Assembly: GCA_965249175.1 (NCBI GenBank)
Contig: OZ252227.1
Coordinates: 3,224,001-3,288,000 of the forward strand
Length of the DNA stretch: 64,000 nucleotides
Origin: CAZYFH01 sp965249175
GTDB lineage: Bacteria > Acidobacteriota > Vicinamibacteria > Vicinamibacterales > UBA8438
Direction: 5' to 3'
Under the pieces are notes generated by a model. The model saw only the letters and a program-made list of their open reading frames with translations. It did not search any database and was not told the origin of the DNA. The position numbers were made by a program, and so were the translations under genes. Of the stretch, positions 16,090 to 24,243 are shown in pieces; positions within the stretch are counted from its first letter, which is position 1, and each line of letters starts with the position of its first letter.

Positions 16090-17598
16090 TCACATCGGCG
16101 GTGGCTGGAAGCCGCCGAGCGTCTCTTCCAGGTGGGCCGCCACGGCAAGCGCGACGCCCTCTCTCGCGGGCCCCGCGACCACCTGCACGCCGATCGGGAG
16201 CCCTTCGGGCGAAGCGCCTCCGCGCACGACCACTCCCGGCCACCCGGTCGCGTTGTACGTCAGCGTATAGCTGTAGTCAGGCAGGTTGGTCCCGCCATGG
16301 GGCACGGCTGGTCTGGCGTTGACCGGGCAGAGGATCACGTCGTGATCCTCGAGGTAGCCGTGCATCCTGCTGCGCATGTCGTACCACGCGGTCAGCAGCG
16401 CATCCAGCTCGTCGGCTGGAACCCCCGCCCCCTCGGTCGGGATCGACGCCCCTGTCGTTCCGGCCCGGCGCAAGAGCCGCCGCACTGCCGCTCGGCCGTC
16501 GGCGCCGATCACGCCGAACCCGACGTTGAACGACTCCTCGATCCCTTCGGGACGCGACTCGTCGACGCGCGCGCCCAGGTCGACTAGTGCCGCCGCCGCT
16601 TCGCGCACGACCGTCTGCGTCTCGGCAGTCGGCGTGCTGATTCCGTTGTCGACATGGAAACCCACGCGAAGCGTGCTCAGATCGACGTCGCCCGGGGCTC
16701 CCAGCGGCATCGGCACGATCGCCGGGTCGACGTTGTCCGGTCCTGCCAGAATCGGCAGCAGCAGGACCAAATCGTCTACGTATCTGCCGAACGGTCCGAT
16801 CTGCTGGAAGGCGTCGTGCGAGCCGCCGAACGGGAAGATGTGCCCGGTGCGAGGCACGCGACCGTGGGTCGGCTTGATGCCGGCGATGCCGTTGAAATGC
16901 GCCGGCAGTCGGATGCTCCCCCCGTAGTCGCTCCCGATGTCGAATGCCGCGCCGCCACAGGCGACGATCGCGGCCGCGCCCCCACTGCTGCCGCCCGAGG
17001 TTCGTGTGATATCCCACGGGTTGTTGGTCCGGCCGTAGACGAGATTGTCGGTCTCGTAGGAGAGCGTCAGCTCCGGCGTATTCGTCTTGCCGAGCAGAAT
17101 CGCGCCGGCCTCCTTCACACGGCGGACCACCGTCGCGTCTCGCTCCGGCACGAAGCTCGCCCGACCGGTCGACCCGCCGGTCGTGATCATCCCCGCCGTG
17201 TCGAGCGAGTCCTTGATCGTCATCGGCACGCCGTGGAGCGGCCCCAACGAAGCCCCGCTGGCTACCGCCTCGTCGGCGCGCCGCGCGTCGGCTCGGGCCT
17301 CGTCGGCACGCAGTTGGACGACGGCGTTCAGCGCGGGGTTCACCGCCTCGATTCTCGCCAGGCAGGCATCGACCGCCTCAACCGCTGTCACGCGGCCGTC
17401 ACGGATTGCGGCCGCCAGCGATCGGACGGGCGCATAGTGGGTCGGCCCGGCAAGCGGTCCGGCCGGCGCTGGAACCGCCCCCCCGCCCGGGTCCGCCCCG
17501 CTGTCTGAGCCCTGCCGGCATCCGCCGACCAACCCAGCGACGGCCACGCCGCCAGCGAGTTTGAGCGCCTCGCGCCGGTTGAGTGAAGACATCGTCAT
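16090..17598 (-). CDS. Amidase-signature family hydrolase, Tat/lipoprotein-type
   Basis: A 502-residue amidase (amide or urea-type bond hydrolysis) with the Ser-cisSer-Lys triad: Lys in MTIKDSLDTAG, cis-Ser in SGGSSGGAA, nucleophile Ser in DIGSDYGGSIRLPA. The N-terminus NRREALKLAGG then VGGC looks like a twin-arginine signal with a lipobox Cys, so the enzyme should be exported and membrane-anchored. ATG 17598 is chosen because GGAGGG lies 7 bp upstream. The substrate is not predictable. A mobile element is inserted just beyond the stop without damaging the gene. Confidence 0.9.
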   Translation of the reverse strand: MTMSSLNRREALKLAGGVAVAGLVGGCRQGSDSGADPGGGAVPAPAGPLAGPTHYAPVRSLAAAIRDGRVTAVEAVDACLARIEAVNPALNAVVQLRADEARADARRADEAVASGASLGPLHGVPMTIKDSLDTAGMITTGGSTGRASFVPERDATVVRRVKEAGAILLGKTNTPELTLSYETDNLVYGRTNNPWDITRTSGGSSGGAAAIVACGGAAFDIGSDYGGSIRLPAHFNGIAGIKPTHGRVPRTGHIFPFGGSHDAFQQIGPFGRYVDDLVLLLPILAGPDNVDPAIVPMPLGAPGDVDLSTLRVGFHVDNGISTPTAETQTVVREAAAALVDLGARVDESRPEGIEESFNVGFGVIGADGRAAVRRLLRRAGTTGASIPTEGAGVPADELDALLTAWYDMRSRMHGYLEDHDVILCPVNARPAVPHGGTNLPDYSYTLTYNATGWPGVVVRGGASPEGLPIGVQVVAGPAREGVALAVAAHLEETLGGFQPPPM

Positions 17599-18136
17599 GA
17601 GTGCGCCCTCCATCGCCACGACGCCATGATTCTGAGCGGCCCGCCGGGCCCGTCCGCGATCTTAACCGGTAGCACCACAACGGAGCTCTCCGTGGGCGGC
17701 ACCTCACGGAGATTTGCCCACCGTCCGGCGCGCGACCCAAGAGACCCAATGCCAGCCAAAAAGAAGGGCCGAAACCCCAACAAAACGTTAGAGTTTCGGC
17801 CCAGTTTCGATCCCGGTGTAGCTTTTTAAGTCCTGTGCGTCTGTCGTCGGAATGCTGTCTCAGAAACCCCTGACTTTCGCCCAGCCGAATTGCGGGAGGA
17901 ACGGGCGACTTTCGCCCCGGATCGAGGGTGTGTCAGAAACACCCGTTTGTGGGGCTGGGCACGCGAGCAGTGGCCTGTACGGAAATCGGCGAGCTGGAAA
18001 CGGTGATCCACCGTGCAACCGATCCGGCCGCGGAACGGTCTCATGGCTAGACACGTCGGGCGGCGCGCGCGGTGCCTGCTGCCGGAGCCCGTCGCCAACG
18101 CCCCGCCCAAGGCACCAGCCGATCGGGGCCAAGCAC
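17599..18136. other. Intergenic region with three hairpins, no gene recognised
   Basis: A 538-bp gap. It holds a 10-bp perfect inverted repeat (GGGCCGAAAC at 17766-17775 and GTTTCGGCCC at 17793-17802), a short hairpin GGGCGA-ctt-TCGCCC (17903-17917), and GGGTGT-gtcagaa-ACACCC (17926-17944). The phrase actttcgccc occurs twice. One frame is open across this region into the CPBP gene, but its composition is not protein-like. Confidence 0.5.
17766..17802. terminator. Possible bidirectional hairpin between amidase and CPBP genes
   Basis: Perfect 10-bp arms GGGCCGAAAC and GTTTCGGCCC with a 17-nt loop. There is no clear T tract on either side, so intrinsic termination is only one option; it could equally be the end of a decayed repeat. 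Confidence 0.3.
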
Positions 18137-18811
18137 ATGACATTGGAGGCAACGGACGTCGGGAGCGCCAGATTCAGTTGGGCAGTGCTGATCGCAGTGC
18201 TCATCGGATTCCCGATGGCCCAGACGCTGGTCGGTGGGCCGCTCCTCGGTTGGGCCGACGACGTGTTCGGTCGCGGATGGACGACGTTCTTTGTGTGGGT
18301 CGTCTGTGTCGAATGGGCTCTCTTCTGGCTCGTGCGCTGGGACCTCACGCGGCGCAACCTTGGCCTCGATGCGGTGGGCGTTCCCACCGTCTCGATGAGG
18401 GACGTAGGGGCGGTGGTCGTGTGTGGCATCGCCGTGGTCGTGTTCATCGTCGTGGTGGGCGACAGTACGTCACCGCGCATCCTCGACGGGCCGTGGATCA
18501 TCCCGCGGACCCGGGACGAGAAACTCCTGATGGTGGTCACGGCGTTCACCGCCGGCGTCTGCGAGGAGGTGCTGTTCAGAGGGTACGCCTATCACGCTCT
18601 CCGGCGCCTGAGGCTTCCACGATGGTGGGCGGTCCCCGTCACAACCACATCCTTCGCGTGCATCCACGGGCTCGAGCAGCCGGTCGTGCTCCTCGCCCTG
18701 CGTGTGGCGGCCGGGTTGAGATTCTTCGCGTTGTATTTCTGGCGGGGCAACCTCCGCGGGGCCATCTTGATTCACATGGCGGCCGACGCCCAGTTGGCGC
18801 TTGCCCTCTAA
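18137..18811 (+). CDS. CPBP-family intramembrane metalloprotease (second copy)
   Basis: A 224-residue multi-pass membrane protein with CPBP motifs: CEEVLFRGYAYHAL (Glu-Glu and Arg), FACIHGLEQP (His) and ILIHMAADAQ (His). ATG 18137 is the first plausible start; the frame is open upstream to 17852 but that part is not protein-like. It lacks the associated HTH regulator of the CPBP gene at 12062. The C-terminus ends shortly after motif 3. Its substrate is unknown. A kinase 5' stub on the opposite strand lies just downstream. Confidence 0.87.
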   Translation: MTLEATDVGSARFSWAVLIAVLIGFPMAQTLVGGPLLGWADDVFGRGWTTFFVWVVCVEWALFWLVRWDLTRRNLGLDAVGVPTVSMRDVGAVVVCGIAVVVFIVVVGDSTSPRILDGPWIIPRTRDEKLLMVVTAFTAGVCEEVLFRGYAYHALRRLRLPRWWAVPVTTTSFACIHGLEQPVVLLALRVAAGLRFFALYFWRGNLRGAILIHMAADAQLALAL

Positions 18812-18814
18812 GAG

Positions 18815-19045
18815 TAGATGTGCCCGATGTTGGGGTGTTTTAACGAAGCAAGCCTTCGCTTCACGCCCGCAGCGGGCCAGACGGTCGGGGTCGGAGGTGA
18901 ACGCCTCGTGGAGCACCTTGAGCGCCACGTCGCGGTCGAGCTTCATGTCGCGGGCAGGGGAGACCTCGCCCATGCCACCAGCTCCGAACCGTGAGCGGAC
19001 CTCGTTCGGACCGAGCGTCGAGCCGGGCGCGAGCCATCTGAGACG
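18815..19045 (-). pseudogene. Kinase 5' fragment of the LGPNEVRSRFG type
   Basis: About 70 codons: APGSTLGPNEVRSRFGAGG, MGEVSPARDMKLDRDVALKV, LHEAFTSDPDRLARCGREAK. The expected LASLNHPN follows only in another frame (as KTPQHRAHLL). The kinase catalytic loop is absent. The fragment belongs to the same subfamily as the stub at 8050-8132, and ends against the CPBP gene on the other strand. Confidence 0.75.
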
Positions 19046-19071
19046 CTCATCGTAGTGCGCGACGCGCCGGG

Positions 19072-20382
19072 TTAGAGAAACACGGACTCGTAGACGTAGA
19101 GCAATCCAACCGCCACCGGATACAGGGCCGCGCTGAAGGGGATGGCGCTGCGCCCGATGGCCCAGTTGCTGACGCCATACCGCGTGTGCAGCACGAGATT
19201 GACGCCCGACATCGGGTTCAGCGCGCACGCCAGGCCCCATCCCATCGCGAACACGATGGCGAGAAACGTCGGATCGACGTCGAGCATGCCGATCAACGGC
19301 GGGACGACGCTGATGACGACGATGGGGTGAATGCAGATCAACGACGTCAGCGGGAAGAGGAGGAGCAGCAGGCTGGCGTTGAAGGCGTCGAGCCGGTCGA
19401 ACGGGGTCCAGCCGGTCGCGCTGCCGAACGCCGCCAGCAACCCGGAGCCGAGCACGCCGGCCGCGAGAAACAGCGCGAGCTCGCCACCCATCTCCGGGAG
19501 CCGACGGTTCACATAGTCGGACAGCGCTCGACGGAGGCCGCCGCCAATGACGAGGGCGCACCCCACGACGACGGGTGTCAGCATCGTAATCAGCGACAGC
19601 ACCGTGTAGTCAGATGTCAGCGCCAGCGCTCCGAGCACGGCTGCCGCGAGCGCCACGGGCAGCCACAAGCCCTCGAGATGCACCGGGTACCCGCGAAAGT
19701 TCACGATGTCGTCGACCCGCCCGCTGCGGGCGTACCACGACAGCAGGACCAACGCGACCATCGCTATCGGGATCCCGAACGCCATCATCACCAGCGGGTT
19801 GGAACCGGGTGTATACGCGAGCGCCAGGGCGACCCCGCCGATGAACGGCGAGTAGAAGGCGACCGCGGTAAACGCGCGACTCAGCAACTGCGCCTGCGTC
19901 AGCGTCAGCGGCGCCGTGCGCGTCAGCCGGTCGGCCATGATGATGACCGCGGAAATATTGATCACCGCGCCGAAGGTGTGCACGCCGACCATGCTGCGCA
20001 GGTAGGACACGATCCCACTCGGCAGCTCCGGTTCGGCCTCGCGCACCGGCGGGCTCAGCAGGCGTAGCAGCGTGATGGAGGCCAGCATCGACAGGATCGC
20101 CTGGTTCTGCCCCAGGACGGCCTCGACACTGAGCGCCGCACCTCGACCAGCGCCCCACGACAGCGCGGCGACACCGAGGGCCGAGAACGCGACCATCTGG
20201 ATGCGCTGCTGGATCCCGATCCCCCGCCACAGCAGGGCAAGCGCGATCCACGCGAGGGCGGGTGCGGCCAGCGCTGGCACGACCGGCCAGAACATGCGGG
20301 TGATCGACAAGGCGAGCATGCCGACAATGACCGCACCGGCTACCTTTCGCGAGACGGGCGTGGACCGTTCGGCGGAGATCAA
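19072..20382 (-). CDS. Multi-pass inner-membrane protein, possibly a transporter
   Basis: A 436-residue protein with about ten to twelve hydrophobic helices and few charges. I do not recognise the family with confidence. Features that may help are HTFGAVINISAVIIMADRL, CIHPIVVISVVPPLIGMLDV and GLACALNPMSGVNLVLHTRY in the second half, reminiscent of duplicated ion-transporter-superfamily folds in which a Pro/Gly-rich re-entrant loop occurs in each half. The start assigned here is a TTG at 20382. It has no operon partner: the gene on one side is a kinase remnant and the other side is divergent. Confidence 0.7.
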   Translation of the reverse strand: MISAERSTPVSRKVAGAVIVGMLALSITRMFWPVVPALAAPALAWIALALLWRGIGIQQRIQMVAFSALGVAALSWGAGRGAALSVEAVLGQNQAILSMLASITLLRLLSPPVREAEPELPSGIVSYLRSMVGVHTFGAVINISAVIIMADRLTRTAPLTLTQAQLLSRAFTAVAFYSPFIGGVALALAYTPGSNPLVMMAFGIPIAMVALVLLSWYARSGRVDDIVNFRGYPVHLEGLWLPVALAAAVLGALALTSDYTVLSLITMLTPVVVGCALVIGGGLRRALSDYVNRRLPEMGGELALFLAAGVLGSGLLAAFGSATGWTPFDRLDAFNASLLLLLFPLTSLICIHPIVVISVVPPLIGMLDVDPTFLAIVFAMGWGLACALNPMSGVNLVLHTRYGVSNWAIGRSAIPFSAALYPVAVGLLYVYESVFL

Positions 20383-20599
20383 TCCTCAGTGGTCCTGGTC
20401 GTAATCACGGTGAGGCGCATGCGATTTGGGAGCGGTGTGTGCGGGTGGAGAGGTTGGGCGACGGCTACGGGCATCGGCGACGCGGGTCATTGTAATGCGA
20501 AGGACGCGATCGGTCGGCGTGACCTGAGCGATGCGGACAGGGCATAATGGCAGCGTTCTTCGGTGTTCATGCGGCCCCAATCGACCGACGGAGGTTGTG

Positions 20600-21622
20600 A
20601 TGCAAAGACGGATGCGTGTGATCGGAACGACAGCGGTAGCCCTCGTCGCGCTCATCGCGCTCGTCGCCGTGCCGGCCGCGGCACAGTCGTCCGGCGATGG
20701 CTGGACGGCGTCGCGAACCGTTGACGGTCAGCCGGACCTCTCGGGCGTCTGGTCGAACAACAGCGTGACGCCGCTGGAGCGGCCCGAGGCGTGGGCCGGT
20801 AAGACCACGCTGACCGACGAGGATCTGGCCGAGCTGAAGGCGTCGGCCGCGGCGGTCACCGCGAGCGGCCTCGATGCCCAGTTCGGCGACCAGCTCGTGA
20901 CGGCAGCGCTGGCCGGCGTCAGCGACGCCGATTCCTACGACAGCACCGGCAACTACAATCAGTTCTGGCTGGCCGATCGCAACTTCGAGCACAACCGAAC
21001 GTCGCTGATCATCGAACCCGCCGACGGCAAGATTCCGGCACGCACATCGGGCGCCGAGCGCGCGGGCCGCGGTGTGCCGCCGCCGATCATCGCGCCGATG
21101 GCGGACTCATGGGCGGACCGGCCGCTGAGCGAGCGATGCCTCACGTTCGGCGTGCCGAACCTGCTGGCCGGTTACAACAGCTTTTACCAGATCATCCAGA
21201 ACCGCGACCACGTCGTGATTCTCATGGAGATGATTCACGATGCGCGCATCATCCCGATCGACGGGCCGCCGCATGTCAGCGATGAGATCCGCCAACTGCA
21301 TGGCGACTCGCGCGGCCATTGGGACGGTGACACGCTCGTCGTCGAGACGACGAACTACTCGGACCTGGGCGTGTTCTGGAATGCCGGCGAGGAGTTCAAC
21401 ATCACCGAGCGATTCACGCGGGTCGGCGCCGACACCCTGCACTACGAGATTACGTTCGACGACCAGACGACGTGGACGAGCCCATGGACCGTCCAGATTC
21501 CCCTGAAGCAAAGCGCAGATCCGCTGTTCGAGTACGCCTGCCACGAGGGGAACATCGGCATGGAGGGCATTCTCTCCGGATATCGTGCTCAGGAGCGGAT
21601 GGCGACGGAGGGATCGCGGTAG
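20600..21622 (+). CDS. Secreted conserved protein of unknown function (PDLSGVW family)
   Basis: A 340-residue exported protein: signal peptide up to VPAAAQ, then GQPDLSGVWSNN near the mature start. The central region has IHDARIIPIDGPPHVSDEIR and LHGDSRGHWDGDTLVVETTN; the C-terminal part has YACHEGNIGMEGIL. I recall these phrases from a large paralogous family of secreted proteins in acidobacteria and related groups; no function is established to my knowledge. ATG 20600 is preceded by GGAGG at good spacing. It stands alone on the plus strand. Confidence 0.8.
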   Translation: MQRRMRVIGTTAVALVALIALVAVPAAAQSSGDGWTASRTVDGQPDLSGVWSNNSVTPLERPEAWAGKTTLTDEDLAELKASAAAVTASGLDAQFGDQLVTAALAGVSDADSYDSTGNYNQFWLADRNFEHNRTSLIIEPADGKIPARTSGAERAGRGVPPPIIAPMADSWADRPLSERCLTFGVPNLLAGYNSFYQIIQNRDHVVILMEMIHDARIIPIDGPPHVSDEIRQLHGDSRGHWDGDTLVVETTNYSDLGVFWNAGEEFNITERFTRVGADTLHYEITFDDQTTWTSPWTVQIPLKQSADPLFEYACHEGNIGMEGILSGYRAQERMATEGSR

Positions 21623-21715
21623 CCGCACGGTCCCGTATCGCCGGCTCGGACGTCGAACCTCGCGTGATGCCGCGACGCCGGCCGGCGCACAGTCGGTCAG
21701 ATTTAGCAGCCCACG

Positions 21716-22186
21716 TTACTTGAGCGCTGAATAGTCGGTCGCGCTCATCATGTACACCTCGGCGGAGACCGGCGTGTTGTACTTGGCCAGGAGCGCGGTC
21801 CACGCCGGGTCGGTCCGGAACCCTTCCCACACCCGGTCGCGATGGGCGCGGTCGCGATAGGCGAGCATCCAGACCAGGGTGTCCGGCTCATCGAGACGCT
21901 GCCAGACCGCGATGATCTCGGCGCCGTGCTTCTCGAAGATGGCGAGCTCTTCCTCCCGGAAACGCTGATGCAGCATGTCGATATCCCCGACGTAATCGCC
22001 GGTACCGACGCGGTCCTTGTCGACCGTGTACATCCGAATCTCGAAGCAGCGTGAGTCGGCTGCTACGTTGCCCGACAGCGCGGCGGGAAGCTGGCCCTTT
22101 GGACCGCAAGGCGGCGGCGTATCCTGTGCTTGCGCCACGCCAGTGAGACCGAAACCGATAACGACCGCGAGTAGCGCTGTTCTCAT
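21716..22186 (-). CDS. Secreted NIPSNAP-domain protein
   Basis: A 156-residue protein with a signal peptide ending GVAQA. The NIPSNAP-like dimeric alpha/beta-barrel domain is visible: CFEIRMYTVDKDRV at its start, then FREEELAIFEKHGAEIIAVW, LVWMLAYRDRAHRDRVWEGF and a C-terminal VYMMSATDYS. NIPSNAP proteins have no agreed enzymatic role. The short gaps on each side show no further gene. Confidence 0.82.
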   Translation of the reverse strand: MRTALLAVVIGFGLTGVAQAQDTPPPCGPKGQLPAALSGNVAADSRCFEIRMYTVDKDRVGTGDYVGDIDMLHQRFREEELAIFEKHGAEIIAVWQRLDEPDTLVWMLAYRDRAHRDRVWEGFRTDPAWTALLAKYNTPVSAEVYMMSATDYSALK

Positions 22187-22241
22187 TACTGTCCCTTCCT
22201 ATGGTTGCCGGTGCGAATCGCGAATTGGTTCCCGGCGCAAG

Positions 22242-23309
22242 TCAATCGGTATCGAGTGTACTCAGCCGGTTCCAGAACACCCGTGTCTGGATCTCTCGCC
22301 CATCGAGCGTCGAGACCGGTGGCTCGAGAATAAGCTGATCGTCCCGAAACTCGAAGCCGCGGCGGGCATCACCACCGACGCGGGTCGGATCGAGATGGGC
22401 CGCCTGGTGGTGCACGACGACGCGCTGTTCGGCGTCCACGGTGAAGGGGCCAGCGTAGCTCACGAAGCCCCGCATCGCTGCCTCGGCCTCCGCAGCGGTC
22501 GGTCGGGTTCTCTCGTAGGGATCGCGATCGGGTCTCATGAGCTGTGCCGCCATGTAGCCAGACGGCATGTAGATCAAATACCCCGCGGCGTACTGTTCGG
22601 TCGTGACCTCTCTGCCATCACCCTCGACATCGCGTCGCTCGACCCGGTCGATCTCCCAGAATCCGAAGAAGCGCCGTTCGTCGTCACCGAACTCCGTCGA
22701 CCGGTCGATCTTCTCCCACACGTTCCGCAATTGGACACCGGTCGTGCCATATCCACACCCGCGCGCGGTGAGAAAGGAATCCGGGCACTGCAAACTTGGC
22801 GTGAGAACGAGCTGGTTCCCCGACCGCTCGTAGAACGGCTGCGTATCGCCACCGGCGCCGCTCGGGTTCAGGCTCCCCGCGACCTGATGCGACAGATAGC
22901 CGCCCGCCTCGTCGACCGCATAGCGTCCAAAGTACGCGGTGTAGCTCTCGACGGCGGCCTGCGCGTCGTCGACATCTTCCTCGCTCGGCAGGCGGTTCTC
23001 CTGCTGCACCACGGTCGCTATCCGCTCACCGTCGTACATCCGGAACCCAAGCGGCTCACCGACCCCGATCGTGTCGTGGACGAAATCTGGCAGCGCCTCG
23101 CCGCGCTGGTCGGAGCGCTCGACCCGCGCGAGCCGCCAGGTCCCGATGAACGCTGCGCGCTGATCGATGGACTCGACGCGCGCGTCAGCAACGTCGGGCA
23201 CGTCGGGGACCGACGCCGGCTCCGCACCTTGGCAGGCGGCGACGACGGCGCCAAGAGCGACGCTCGCCATGCAACCCGCGCGCGGCGTGCGACGCGGCAC
23301 TTTCACCAC
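22242..23309 (-). CDS. Lipoprotein with two lipocalin-like domains
   Basis: A 355-residue protein. Two successive lipocalin-like domains are seen: the first starts FIGTWRLARVERSD and has FRMYDGERIATV, the second starts FFGFWEIDRVERRD and has YLIYMPSGYMAAQLM; both end with SHQVAG/HHQAAH-type strands, indicating internal duplication. The signal region RRTPRAGCMASVALGAVVAA then Cys suggests a lipid anchor. The first ~8 codons from GTG 23309 lie within an inverted-repeat end that recurs at 53.9-54.1 and 59.8-59.9 kb; ATG 23270 (MASVALG) is the alternative start. Ligand unknown. It lies 6 bp downstream of the TIM-barrel gene, probably in one operon. Confidence 0.78.
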   Translation of the reverse strand: MVKVPRRTPRAGCMASVALGAVVAACQGAEPASVPDVPDVADARVESIDQRAAFIGTWRLARVERSDQRGEALPDFVHDTIGVGEPLGFRMYDGERIATVVQQENRLPSEEDVDDAQAAVESYTAYFGRYAVDEAGGYLSHQVAGSLNPSGAGGDTQPFYERSGNQLVLTPSLQCPDSFLTARGCGYGTTGVQLRNVWEKIDRSTEFGDDERRFFGFWEIDRVERRDVEGDGREVTTEQYAAGYLIYMPSGYMAAQLMRPDRDPYERTRPTAAEAEAAMRGFVSYAGPFTVDAEQRVVVHHQAAHLDPTRVGGDARRGFEFRDDQLILEPPVSTLDGREIQTRVFWNRLSTLDTD

Positions 23310-23318
23310 CGGCTGCTA
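23287..23318. repeat. Single end of a dispersed inverted-repeat element
   Basis: The 32 bp containing GGCACTTTCACCACCGGCTG match the right end of the elements at 53928-54104 and 59758-59920 (form GGCACTTTCACCACGGGCTG). The other end is not visible here. It spans the boundary between the TIM-barrel and lipocalin genes and supplies the first codons of the latter. Confidence 0.55.
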
Positions 23319-24224
23319 CAGGACCCCGGCCCGGCCCATCACCGCTTCGCACTTCCGGCGGATCTCGGTGCCGACCTCGAAGGCATCGCCCTGCACGTAC
23401 TCCGCCCGGAACAGCTCGACCGACAGCGCACCGGTATAGCCCTTCTCCGCCAGCTTCTGGATGATGGGCACCACCGGGGCAATGCCATCGCCCGGAACGA
23501 GCCGCGCATCGTTGTTGATCAACTCGCGCGGCGTGTCGAGCAGGTCCTGGAAGTGCGCGTGGGCCAGCTCGCCCGGCTCGAGCAAGTCGAGGTCCTGGAA
23601 CTTGCTCAGACCGGACCAGAAATGGAAGAAGTCGAGCATCGGCCGGACGTTGGGATGCCCCGCTTCGCGAATCACCTTGAGTGAGGAGGTCAGCGTCGCG
23701 AGGTGGGTCGAGTTCCGGATGAACTCGATCATCGCCGTCAGCTCGTACTCCCGGGCAATCTCGCCGGCCTCACGGATGCTATCGGGCGTCGCGGCGAAGT
23801 CGTCGGCGGTTACGGGTCGTCGCGTGATCGATGGCGAGTAGACCCTTTCCAGACCGAGGGTCGCATACTGGTCGCATCGCCGCCGCCACGTCTCGAGCGA
23901 CGCCGCGCGCTCCGGACCCGGCAGCCAGATGTCCTGCAACCCCGCGACCGCGGAGACCGGCGTCAATCCCAGATCGCCGAGCAGGCGCCCGGCCGCGGCC
24001 AGCGTGTCGTTCTGGAGAAACTGGTCGAGCAGCCCGTCATTCAGCTCGACGTAGCTGATACCCGCCTTCGCCCAGCCCTCGAGCGACCCGCGGAAGCCGG
24101 CCCCTCGCGACGTGTTCTGATGGATGCTGAGCAGCATCTTGCCCGGCGCCGCGGTCTGCGCCGCGACCGACCGCGCAGCAACCGTCGCCAGCGGAGCAAG
24201 CAACAACGTTCGTCTGGTGAGCAT
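23316..24224 (-). CDS. Sugar-phosphate isomerase/epimerase-like TIM-barrel protein, exported
   Basis: A 302-residue AP-endonuclease-2-type TIM barrel, similar to sugar isomerases and hydroxypyruvate isomerases. The expected metal ligands appear as Glu in AMIEFIRN, Asp and His in MLDFFHFWSG, His in LAHAHFQD and Glu in LSVELFRAE. An N-terminal LTRRTLLLAPLATVA segment looks like a Tat or Sec signal, so the protein should be exported. The substrate is unknown. The next gene begins close to its stop. Confidence 0.85.
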   Translation of the reverse strand: MLTRRTLLLAPLATVAARSVAAQTAAPGKMLLSIHQNTSRGAGFRGSLEGWAKAGISYVELNDGLLDQFLQNDTLAAAGRLLGDLGLTPVSAVAGLQDIWLPGPERAASLETWRRRCDQYATLGLERVYSPSITRRPVTADDFAATPDSIREAGEIAREYELTAMIEFIRNSTHLATLTSSLKVIREAGHPNVRPMLDFFHFWSGLSKFQDLDLLEPGELAHAHFQDLLDTPRELINNDARLVPGDGIAPVVPIIQKLAEKGYTGALSVELFRAEYVQGDAFEVGTEIRRKCEAVMGRAGVL

Positions 24225-24243
24225 AGGCCCCTACTCTATCGCT

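Noticed and set aside
17903..17944. Riboswitch or structured RNA at the short hairpins before the second CPBP gene
   Set aside because: Two small isolated hairpins without a conserved core or terminator; no match to any riboswitch pattern I know.
22017..23684. Plus-strand frame of 555 codons across NIPSNAP, lipocalin and TIM-barrel genes
   Set aside because: An antisense shadow in GC-rich DNA; three recognisable minus-strand genes occupy the interval.
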